From the NCBI GenBank assembly GCA_031264475.1, contig JAISEA010000096.1:1-11570 (forward strand): a DNA stretch of 11,570 bases. Reading direction: 5' to 3'. The notes beneath the pieces were generated by a model. The model did no database searches. It was not told the DNA's origin and saw nothing but the letters and a program-made list of their open reading frames with translations. The DNA is from Treponema sp. (lineage in GTDB: Bacteria > Spirochaetota > Spirochaetia > Treponematales > Breznakiellaceae). A program made the translations under genes and the position numbers. Every line of letters begins with the position of its first letter. Position 1 is the stretch's first letter. Shown here piece after piece: positions 1 to 5,573 of this stretch.

Positions 1-293
1 GTCGGCGCATGGTAGATTCCCATCAAAAGCCCGGTGTTGACACGGTCAAACGCCCATTGTTGCAGGTATCGTCTGTCGAGTAGTTCGGCGCGGAAGGAAA
101 ACGCCTGCCAAGATAGGGAGGCGTCTAGGCGCTCTGTGAAAGCGCCGACTTCTTTTTCCATGTTCCAATTCCAAGAACCGGAAAAGGTAAGATTGATCTC
201 CTCGGCGAGGAGTTGCGGCAAGCGGAACGGCGTTTGCAATGTCAGAGTGAAAAACGCCAGCAATGCGGCGCTAAAAATCTTGTTATGTTTCAT
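1..293 (-). CDS. Exported protein, N-terminal part (cut by window edge)
   Basis: An uninterrupted minus-strand frame starts with ATG at 293-291 and is still open at position 1 (97 codons visible). GAAGGG lies just upstream (295-300 on the plus strand) as a ribosome binding site. The N-terminus MKHNKIFSAALLAFFTLTLQ is a basic stretch followed by a hydrophobic core. A plausible signal peptidase I site is after LLA at residue 30. No lipobox cysteine is visible. After it comes alternating hydrophobic/polar sequence rich in aromatics (LTFSGSWNWNM, LDASLSWQAFSFRAELL), which suggests beta-strands, as in outer-membrane or periplasmic barrel proteins of Gram-negative-type cells. I do not recognise the family. 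That it is exported is reasonably sure; its location beyond the inner membrane is a guess. Confidence 0.65.
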   Translation of the reverse strand, partial: MKHNKIFSAALLAFFTLTLQTPFRLPQLLAEEINLTFSGSWNWNMEKEVGAFTERLDASLSWQAFSFRAELLDRRYLQQWAFDRVNTGLLMGIYHAP

Positions 294-328
294 ACCCTTC
301 TATATGGTACTGTTATGTAATTTGCTTC

Positions 329-343
329 ACACACTTCGTGTGT
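329..343. other. Small perfect hairpin upstream of the exported-protein gene
   Basis: ACACAC-TTC-GTGTGT, a 6-bp perfect stem with a 3-nt loop. It lies 36 bp before the minus-strand start codon, so probably in its leader or promoter. The same design (stem, TTC or GAA loop) recurs at 465-477 and 1215-1229. That suggests one dispersed hairpin type rather than a gene-specific control element. Confidence 0.45.
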
Positions 344-403
344 TTAAATACTTCTTAACGGTTGTTGTCCGAAAGGGGGACCCGCTTCCACTGTCTTGAC
401 GGT

Positions 404-512
404 TGCGCTTGCAAGCAAGCGGAACCTACTCGTTATTAGAAGAAGAGGCAGGACGCTTTTGAAACACCCGAAGGGTGCGCTTGCAAGCAAGCGGAGCCTA
501 CTCGTTATTAGA
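404..512. repeat. 37-bp direct repeat, two copies
   Basis: Copies lie at 404-440 and 476-512 (72-bp spacing) and differ by one base (A or G at the 22nd position). Each begins with the hairpin CGCTTGC-AA-GCAAGCG and ends with CCTACTCGTTATTAGA. The 35 bp between them contain a separate CACCC-GAA-GGGTG hairpin at 465-477. The near identity implies recent duplication or active homogenisation. Confidence 0.75.
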
Positions 513-540
513 TACCTCTGACACTACTCATTACTAACTA

Positions 541-567
541 CTAACTATTCACTGCTAACTATTCACT
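541..567. repeat. Short tandem repeat, 14-bp period
   Basis: CTAACTATTCACT occurs at 541-553 and again at 555-567, separated by one base. It is preceded by degenerate ACTA/CTAACTA units from about 525. This is slippage-type simple sequence; no coding or regulatory role is visible. Confidence 0.6.
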
Positions 568-579
568 TTCATAGTATGA

Positions 580-639
580 GGGGGGCGCGGTTTTCCACAA
601 CGGAGGGCGGCACACAGGCGCCCTTATGGTGCGCCCCCC
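580..639. other. GC-rich inverted repeat with long loop
   Basis: GGGGGGCGC at 580-588 is exactly complementary to GCGCCCCCC at 631-639, with a 42-nt loop. A smaller imperfect GC-rich stem (about 617-635) competes with it. A second hairpin follows at 654-670 (CCCACC-CACAC-GGTGGG). No T-tract follows, so it is not a standard terminator. Confidence 0.45.
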
Positions 640-720
640 TGTCTCCAGCCCTCCCCACCCACACGGTGGGTGTCTGACACCCGCTCGTCTCTGACACTGA
701 CTACTATCTGTTGAAATTTA

Positions 721-946
721 ATTGGCTCCAGACATAATTGAATTGGCTAAAAACATAATTGAATTACCTTTAAACATAATTCAATTGGCTAAAAACATAA
801 TTCAATTGGCTCCAGACATAATTGAATTACCTTTAAACATAATTCAATTGGCTAAAAACATAATTCAATTGGCTCCAGACATAATTGAATTACCTTTAAA
901 CATAATTCAATTGGCTCCAGACATAATTGAATTGGCTAAAAACATA
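721..946. repeat. 21-bp tandem array with three interchangeable unit types
   Basis: Ten full 21-bp units plus a partial eleventh (931-946). Each unit has a variable 8-mer (A = GGCTCCAG, B = GGCTAAAA, C = ACCTTTAA) followed by a constant 13-mer, ACATAATTSAATT, where S is G or C. The order is A-B-C-B-A-C-B-A-C-A-B(partial). S is always G after A and always C after C; it is G once and C twice after B. Units of one type are otherwise identical, so the array looks young or homogenised. Each junction is an AATT-S-AATT near-palindrome. Read from 722 it encodes heptads such as LAPDIIE, LAKNIIQ and LPLNIIQ, but a gene there is unsupported. CRISPR is excluded by the short unit and reused cores. Confidence 0.9.
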
Positions 947-960
947 GCGGCAAGCGGGCG

Positions 961-1113
961 GTGTCAGAGACGGCGCAGGGACGAGGGCGCAGTGGTGTCA
1001 GACACGGGGTCGGAGCACGGCGGCGAGCGGCGAGGTGTCAGACACGGCGCGGAGGCGCGGCAGCAGTGTCAGACACGGAGTCGGGGCACGGCGACGGGCG
1101 GCGGTGTCAGAGG
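961..1113. repeat. Interspersed GTGTCAGACAC motifs in GC-rich DNA
   Basis: The motif occurs at 961 (GTGTCAGAGACGG), 995, 1035 and 1066 (all exactly GTGTCAGACACGG) and 1104 (GTGTCAGAGG). GTGTC-A-GACAC is itself a dyad. There is a longer period: 995 to 1066 is 71 bp and 1035 to 1104 is 69 bp. The 24-bp stretch 1009-1032 recurs at 1080-1103 with three mismatches. The unit is therefore a roughly 70-bp repeat holding two motif copies. Reverse-orientation relatives lie at 517-524, 670-680 and 690-697, on the other side of the AT-rich array. Confidence 0.7.
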
Positions 1114-1203
1114 TATCGTACAACGCGGAGGTTCCGCTTGCAAAGCAAGCGTAACCGTCCCTGTCGGGGTCAGCGGGTCCCCCTTTCGTACAAAACCCCG
1201 TGT

Positions 1204-1270
1204 GAAGTCGTCTAACACCCTTCGGGTGTGGACTTCTTGAATTTTGGCACACTGACAGAGCGCCAAAATT
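1204..1270. other. Two consecutive stem-loops before the mtl promoter region
   Basis: First stem: GAAGTC (1204-1209) pairs with GACTTC (1231-1236). It encloses ACACCC-TTC-GGGTGT (1215-1229), with an asymmetric internal loop. Second stem: AATTTTGGC (1240-1248) pairs exactly with GCCAAAATT (1262-1270) across a 13-nt loop. Only short T-runs follow (TTTTTC at about 1278-1283). These could insulate the operon from upstream transcription, or belong to the repeat element. A terminator function is not established. Confidence 0.4.
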
Positions 1271-1317
1271 ACGAATGTTTTTCTTGCGTACCGCGGTTTT
1301 TTGTGATTTAATATTTA

Positions 1318-1340
1318 AAGCTTCATTAATATAGAAGCTT
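1318..1340. promoter_or_regulatory. Dyad upstream of the mtl operon promoter
   Basis: AAGCTTC (1318-1324) and GAAGCTT (1334-1340) form a perfect 7-bp inverted repeat around a 9-bp AT-only centre. It lies just upstream of the proposed -35 box, where the PRD-type activator encoded in this operon would be expected to bind. It is a candidate binding site only. Confidence 0.35.
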
Positions 1341-1346
1341 GACGCT

Positions 1347-1379
1347 TGCGGGATTATTCCAAATTGGTTTAGAATAACC
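1347..1379 (+). promoter_or_regulatory. Candidate mtl operon promoter with overlapping dyad
   Basis: TTGCGG (1347-1352), a 17-bp spacer and TAGAAT (1370-1375) give a weak -35 and a good -10. The predicted start is near 1382, leaving a leader of about 33 nt before mtlA. A weak -35 suits an activator-dependent promoter. The spacer and -10 lie in a nested dyad: TTATTC (1354-1359) with GAATAA (1372-1377), around CCAA-A-TTGG (1359-1367). Confidence 0.35.
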
Positions 1380-1414
1380 TTGCGGCGCCAACATCAAAAT
1401 AAGCGAGGAAAATT

Positions 1415-2815
1415 ATGATTAAACAATCTGTGCAAAGATTCGGACGAACCCTGAGCGGAATGGTAATGCCAAACATCGGCGCATTTATCGCCTGGGGTCT
1501 CATTACGGCGCTCTTCATTCCTACAGGCTGGCTACCCAACGAGAAATTCGCTTCGTTGGTTGATCCAATGCTCAGCTTTCTCCTGCCGCTCCTTATCGGC
1601 TATACAGGAGGCACCCTTATAGGTAAGGGAGTGCGGGGCGGCGTAGTCGGCGCCATCGCCTCTATAGGCGTCATAGTCGGCGCGGGCATCCCCATGTTTC
1701 TGGGCGCCATGATAGCGGGCCCTCTAGGCGGCTTCTGTATAAAGAAATTTGACGAAGCCTTTGAGGAAAAAGTCCCAGCCGGTTTTGAAATGCTGGTAAA
1801 TACCTTCTCAGCCGGCATCATAGGCGGCGCATTAGCCCTCATCTGTAACGCGGGCATCGGACCCATCGTCGAAGTCCTGACCACCGCTCTGGGAAACGGC
1901 GTGGGCTGGCTGGTGTCGCATGGACTACTCCCCCTGACGTCAATCCTTGTTGAACCCGCGAAAATATTGTTCCTGAACAATGCCATCAATCACGGAGTAT
2001 TTACTCCCCTCGGCACCCAACAATCCCAAGAAATAGGGCGATCCATCTACTTCATGATCGAATCAAACCCCGGCCCCGGACTTGGACTCTTGCTTGCCTA
2101 TTGTCTCGTGGGCAAAGGAAGCGCGAAGTCAAGCGCGCCCGGCGCGGCGATCATCCACTTCCTCGGCGGTATCCACGAAATCTACTTCCCCTTCGTCATG
2201 ATGAACCCTATCCTCCTCCTCGCCGTGATCGCTGGTGGATTCTCAGGCGTATTAACCTTAACCCTCTTGGGCGGCGGTCTCATCGCTCCAGCTTCCCCCG
2301 GCTCGATCTTCGCCGAACTTGTTATGACCCCCAGAGGCGCGTACCTTCCCAATATTCTCGGTATCTTAATAGCCGGAGGCGTATCCTTCATCCTGTCCAT
2401 GGTACTGCTCAAAGCTTTTGGAAAAGAAGACGCCAGCCTTGAAGCGGCTCAACAACAGACTAAAGCCAATAAAGCCGAATCTAAGGGTATCAGTTCTGAT
2501 AAAGTAGCAATGGCGTGGGATAATACCCCGTCCGAAGTGGTGCAAAAGATAGTCTTCGCCTGCGACGCTGGCATGGGATCAAGCGCTATGGGCGCGACTA
2601 AACTGCGTAAAAAAATGCAAGCCGCAGGTATTACGGGCATCACGGTTATCCATTCTCCGGTGAGCGAAGTACCCAAAGACGCTGATCTGATCATTTGCCA
2701 TAGAGAGTTGGGAGAACGAGCGAAAAACTCCAATCCCAAAGCCCGACTGGTTACTATCACCGATTTCCTCAGCGCGCCGGAATATGATGAAATAGTCAAT
2801 GGACTGAAAAAATAA
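1415..2815 (+). CDS. mtlA: Mannitol-specific PTS enzyme IICB
   Basis: Inner-membrane permease and phosphotransferase that takes up mannitol and releases mannitol-1-phosphate. The 466 residues hold an IIC membrane domain (about 1-340), a polar linker and a IIB domain (about 375-466). There is no fused IIA domain; the IIA is encoded separately by mtlF. The sequence follows E. coli MtlA closely by eye: MPNIGAFIAWG near the N-terminus, NNAINHG at 188-194, the substrate-site motif GGIHEIYFP at 251-259 (Glu255), SPGSI at 294-298, and the IIB phosphate loop CDAGMGSSAMGA with active Cys383. GAGGA at 1405-1409 precedes the ATG. It is the first gene of the operon; its stop overlaps the Shine-Dalgarno of the HPr gene. 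Mannitol specificity rests on this resemblance. Another hexitol is possible but less likely. Confidence 0.93.
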   Translation: MIKQSVQRFGRTLSGMVMPNIGAFIAWGLITALFIPTGWLPNEKFASLVDPMLSFLLPLLIGYTGGTLIGKGVRGGVVGAIASIGVIVGAGIPMFLGAMIAGPLGGFCIKKFDEAFEEKVPAGFEMLVNTFSAGIIGGALALICNAGIGPIVEVLTTALGNGVGWLVSHGLLPLTSILVEPAKILFLNNAINHGVFTPLGTQQSQEIGRSIYFMIESNPGPGLGLLLAYCLVGKGSAKSSAPGAAIIHFLGGIHEIYFPFVMMNPILLLAVIAGGFSGVLTLTLLGGGLIAPASPGSIFAELVMTPRGAYLPNILGILIAGGVSFILSMVLLKAFGKEDASLEAAQQQTKANKAESKGISSDKVAMAWDNTPSEVVQKIVFACDAGMGSSAMGATKLRKKMQAAGITGITVIHSPVSEVPKDADLIICHRELGERAKNSNPKARLVTITDFLSAPEYDEIVNGLKK

Positions 2816-2825
2816 GGAGATTATT

Positions 2826-3083
2826 ATGCGAGAGTTTTCACATACTATCGCCGATCCAAATGGGATCCATGCGCGACCGGCGGGATTATTAGTGCAGTTG
2901 ATGCAGAAGTTTAAAAGCAATGTTACCCTTAATAGGGAAGGACAAAGCGCCGATGCTAAAACGCTTTTTGCCGTGATGAAGTTGCGTCCAAAATGCGGAC
3001 AGGTTATTGTCGTTAGAGCTGAAGGCGAAGACGAAGCGACGGCAATAGAAGCGGCTCGTGAATTTTTAACAACAAATATGTAA
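2826..3083 (+). CDS. ptsH: Phosphocarrier protein HPr
   Basis: Cytoplasmic 85-residue carrier that passes phosphate from enzyme I to EIIA. Full family length, with the phospho-acceptor His15 in NGIHARPAG (12-20) and the typical C-terminal AEGEDEATAIEAAREFL. The position of regulatory Ser46 in Bacillus and E. coli HPr is threonine here (AKTLFAVMKL, Thr46). HPr kinase, if the host has one, would have to act on threonine, or this HPr escapes that control. AAGGAG overlaps the mtlA stop codon. The gene sits 10 bp after mtlA and 11 bp before mtlR. An HPr gene between mtlA and mtlR is unusual and suggests a carrier dedicated to this pathway. Confidence 0.93.
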   Translation: MREFSHTIADPNGIHARPAGLLVQLMQKFKSNVTLNREGQSADAKTLFAVMKLRPKCGQVIVVRAEGEDEATAIEAAREFLTTNM

Positions 3084-3094
3084 GGATTCTAGCG

Positions 3095-5125
3095 GTGGCA
3101 AACATGATTCCTGTTGCAAAGCTTTCTCCTCGATCTTACGCATTGCTTGAATATTTGTTACGTTCCAACGAGCCTGTAAAGATTGACGTTCTTACTAACG
3201 CGCTTAACACCAGTCGCCGAACGATTTTTCGAGAGCTGGAAAACATCGGGAACATACTTGCCGCCTCTAATACCGAACTAGTTTCCGTGCCCGGTAAGGG
3301 TATCGCCTTTTCCGGGCGCGGTGAAACCCGCCAAAGACTGCTGGAAGAATTGGCTGAATACGCCCCTTCCCCCCAAGCTACTTCAAAACGAATCAGGCAA
3401 CTTCGTCTGCTCATCGAGCTTATCGCTAACGCTGGGGAAACGCAAAAAATGTTTTGTTACGCGAAGATTCTTGAAACGAGCGAGTCCACAGTGAGCCGTG
3501 ATCTCGACGAACTAGATGCGTGGCTTGTTGGCAGGGGCGTTGTTATTACCCGCAAGGCGGGGCTGGGCGTTCAGTGCGAGGGGGCGGAAGAAAATCTACG
3601 CGCCACTCTGGTGAGTCGTTTTATGCTTGAGGAAGACTTTGATGATTATTCTTTGGTTTTTGACTTCCCCGGCGAAGATATAGAAACCGGAGTACGAGAA
3701 ATCTTGTGCAAGAAAGCCGCCGTGGTTGATTGGATGACTTCCGAATCTTTGCGTCTTATTACTACCTATCTCTTGGTAATGGTTGAACGGGTCCATAACG
3801 GGAATACAATCACCGTAGCGTCTGCGTCCACGAGGTATTTTCAAACCGCGGTCGCCGAAGAGCTGTCGGAGGAAATCGCAAAAGAATTTGCCCTCGTATT
3901 GCCAGAAACAGAACGGCAGGCATTGGCGGTGTGGATTCAGTCGTGCCGCTCAAAACAAGATAGCCCTCCTGAACCGATACTTGAGGGAAAGCAGTCTCTC
4001 ATGCAACGTATTACGCTGAAGATGATTGATCGCTTTGATCCCTCTATCGCCGCGGTACTTAAAACCAATGATCAACTAATACGGCTCTTATCCCGCCATC
4101 TAGAATCCGCGGTTCCGCGGCTCAAGGACGGTATTTATCTTCCTAATCCGTTGGAAGAGGAACTCATCAAAAATTACCCTGAAGTGTACGAAAAAACCTG
4201 TAGGTCGGTAGAGGTGCTTGAAGAGGTCTTTGGTATTCCGATCCCGTCAAACGAAGTTTCGTATATTCAGATACATTTTTTGGCGGCTCTCGCCGTTTTA
4301 GGAGAACGGAACACGAGACGGCGAATCCTCAGAGCGGGTATTGTGTGCGTCTCTGGCATCGGTACGTCCTATATGCTGGCTTATCAGATAGACAAAAGAT
4401 TCAAGGGTGAACTGAAAGTTGAAGTCTCAGATTGCGACGACTGCATATCCTGGTCAAACATGGATTTTCTTATTTCAACAATACCATTGGAAGGGACCGA
4501 AAAGCCTGTAATCTTGGTACAAACTATATTGGGTGAAAAGGATTTTCAGAAGATACAGGAAGCCGTTACTGCCTTTGCCTTTACCGAGCGAAAAGCGGAA
4601 CAAGGCGAACATCCCCACTCTCTTGAAAAACGGCTTGACAACATGATTGAGATTTTTATGCAATCAAGGAAACTGCTTGATAATTTTGCCGTTGAATCAA
4701 TCAGAGCGGATTGTTCTTTTGATGAATTAGTTCGTTTTGCCGCAAACCGTTTTGCGCAGGAAAACCCATCAGCCGTCTGCCGCGCCCTCATAGCGCGGGA
4801 AGCGATTGCCAGTCAGGTTGTTGGCGAGTTGGGAATAGTCTTGTTGCATACCCGAAGCGCCTATCATACATCGCCGCTCTTTGCGGTGATTGTTCCCGAA
4901 GGAAAATTTTTTACAGATGCTTATTTTAAGCAAACTGAAAGTTGTGTGTTCATGTTACTACCCGAAAATGCGCCTCGTGAAATGACCGATCTTATGGGCG
5001 GCGTTTCTAGCGCGTTAATTGACTTGCCTCCGTTTCTTGAGGCTGTCCGTATCGGCAACAAAGAGACTATTCAGGCAGTTCTTGAAAAAGAAATATCAGA
5101 AATCATTGCCCATTGTGGCATATAA
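3095..5125 (+). CDS. mtlR: MtlR-type PRD transcriptional activator with EIIB and EIIA domains
   Basis: DNA-binding activator whose activity is set by PTS phosphorylation, probably of this operon. Domains: winged HTH (about 14-75), second HTH (about 97-162), PRD1 (about 205-290), PRD2 (about 305-405), EIIB-like (about 412-480) and EIIA-like (about 510-672). PRD2 keeps both histidines, His335 (SRHLESAV) and His394 (IQIHFLAAL). The EIIB domain has Cys418 (VCVSGIGTS), matching Cys419 of Bacillus MtlR. His585 (LLHTRS) is the likely EIIA site. PRD1 seems to have lost its histidines; Tyr225 and Trp280 occupy the places by eye alignment. The GTG start at 3095 is preferred: AAGGA at 3082-3086 is 8 nt away, against 17 nt for the ATG at 3104. 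Length (676) is normal for MtlR. The target sites were not identified with certainty. Confidence 0.88.
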   Translation: MANMIPVAKLSPRSYALLEYLLRSNEPVKIDVLTNALNTSRRTIFRELENIGNILAASNTELVSVPGKGIAFSGRGETRQRLLEELAEYAPSPQATSKRIRQLRLLIELIANAGETQKMFCYAKILETSESTVSRDLDELDAWLVGRGVVITRKAGLGVQCEGAEENLRATLVSRFMLEEDFDDYSLVFDFPGEDIETGVREILCKKAAVVDWMTSESLRLITTYLLVMVERVHNGNTITVASASTRYFQTAVAEELSEEIAKEFALVLPETERQALAVWIQSCRSKQDSPPEPILEGKQSLMQRITLKMIDRFDPSIAAVLKTNDQLIRLLSRHLESAVPRLKDGIYLPNPLEEELIKNYPEVYEKTCRSVEVLEEVFGIPIPSNEVSYIQIHFLAALAVLGERNTRRRILRAGIVCVSGIGTSYMLAYQIDKRFKGELKVEVSDCDDCISWSNMDFLISTIPLEGTEKPVILVQTILGEKDFQKIQEAVTAFAFTERKAEQGEHPHSLEKRLDNMIEIFMQSRKLLDNFAVESIRADCSFDELVRFAANRFAQENPSAVCRALIAREAIASQVVGELGIVLLHTRSAYHTSPLFAVIVPEGKFFTDAYFKQTESCVFMLLPENAPREMTDLMGGVSSALIDLPPFLEAVRIGNKETIQAVLEKEISEIIAHCGI

Positions 5126-5138
5126 TAGGAGAAATATA

Positions 5139-5573
5139 ATGGAAAACATACTCAAAAAAGAGAATATTATTTTGAATCAGCCCAAAATGGAGCGGGAAGC
5201 GGTGATCCGCCGTTGTGGACGTATGCTGGTTGATTCCGGTTATACCAATGAAAACTACATCGAAGGTATGGTTAAGCGGGACAATTCCTTCAGTACCGGA
5301 ATCGGCAATTTTATCGCCATTCCCCACGGCGAGGAAGCCTACAAGAAGGACATCATCAGCACCGGCATTGTGATACTGACTTACCCCGAAGGTATAGATT
5401 GGCACGGAACGCCGGTGTATCTGGTGATCGGTATCGCGGCTAAAGGAGACGAACATCTTGATATTATGGGAAACGTGGTTGACCATCTTGAAACAGGGGA
5501 CGACACGATAAAACTCGTCAAGAGCGCCGGAGTTGATGAAATTTACCAAATGTTAAGTGGGGAAGCGGTATGA
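5139..5573 (+). CDS. mtlF: Mannitol-specific PTS enzyme IIA
   Basis: Cytoplasmic 144-residue protein that carries phosphate from HPr to the IIB domain of MtlA. Its active histidine is His63 in FIAIPHGEEA. The second conserved segment, GIAAKGDEHLDIM (98-110), carries His106. The longer open frame reaches back into mtlR, but the ATG at 5139 is chosen because AGGAGA at 5127-5132 sits 6 nt upstream and the protein then has normal family length. It starts 13 bp after the mtlR stop. Its own stop overlaps the next start (ATGA), implying translational coupling. It supplies the domain missing from MtlA. The order mtlA-mtlR-mtlF resembles Firmicutes mannitol operons, where mtlD usually follows; here mtlD is absent. 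Confidence 0.92.
   Translation: MENILKKENIILNQPKMEREAVIRRCGRMLVDSGYTNENYIEGMVKRDNSFSTGIGNFIAIPHGEEAYKKDIISTGIVILTYPEGIDWHGTPVYLVIGIAAKGDEHLDIMGNVVDHLETGDDTIKLVKSAGVDEIYQMLSGEAV

Larger units (their letters stand above)
370..1188. repeat. Composite element bounded by nested inverted repeats
   Basis: Perfect inverted repeats nest in order. The outer 17-bp pair is CGAAAGGGGGACCCGCT at 370-386 with its exact complement at 1172-1188. Next come matching self-complementary hairpins (CGCTTGC...GCAAGCG) at 406-421 and about 478-493 on the left and 1135-1151 on the right. Inside these is a 14-bp pair, GATACCTCTGACAC at 511-524 with its exact complement at 1104-1117. GTGTCTGACAC at 670-680 faces the GTGTCAGACAC copies on the right. 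The centre is the 21-bp array. There is no transposase, so a non-autonomous mobile element or inverted copies of a dispersed repeat are both possible. No target-site duplication was identified. Confidence 0.55.
294..1414. other. Gene-poor, repeat-rich intergenic region
   Basis: About 1.1 kb between the start of the exported-protein gene (minus strand) and mtlA (plus strand), so it also holds both divergent promoters. Open frames in it are by-products of repeats: the 21-bp array is a multiple of three, and the GC-rich block has few stops. None has a convincing ribosome binding site. What it does hold is hairpins, direct repeats, an inverted-repeat-bounded stretch and a tandem array, listed separately. 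Base composition swings sharply, from strongly AT-rich at 711-946 to strongly GC-rich at 947-1110, which points to assembly from different repeat families. Confidence 0.7.

Noticed and set aside
34..399. Plus-strand open frame of about 120 codons at the left edge
   Set aside because: It lies antisense to the signal-peptide-bearing minus-strand gene and runs through a hairpin and the repeat arm; no ribosome binding site or family resemblance.
721..1113. CRISPR array
   Set aside because: In 721-946 the conserved part is only 13 bp and the cores repeat among three sequences. In 961-1113 the motif is 11-13 bp with low-complexity, partly repeated intervals. No cas genes are present.
722..1240. 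Open frame across the 21-bp array and the GC-rich block
   Set aside because: It begins at a TTG right after a stop codon with no ribosome binding site. It stays open only because the repeat unit is a multiple of three, and it joins two unrelated repeat families.
998..1266. Two overlapping minus-strand open frames in the GC-rich block
   Set aside because: They consist of dispersed-repeat sequence. The peptide VRKGDPL also appears on the plus strand near 366-395, as expected from the inverted repeat at 370-386/1172-1188, so this is repeat DNA and not a gene.
5019..5138. Longer N-terminus for the EIIA gene, reaching into mtlR
   Set aside because: The added 40 residues overlap mtlR, and the ATG at 5139 has AGGAGA 6 nt upstream and gives normal family length.
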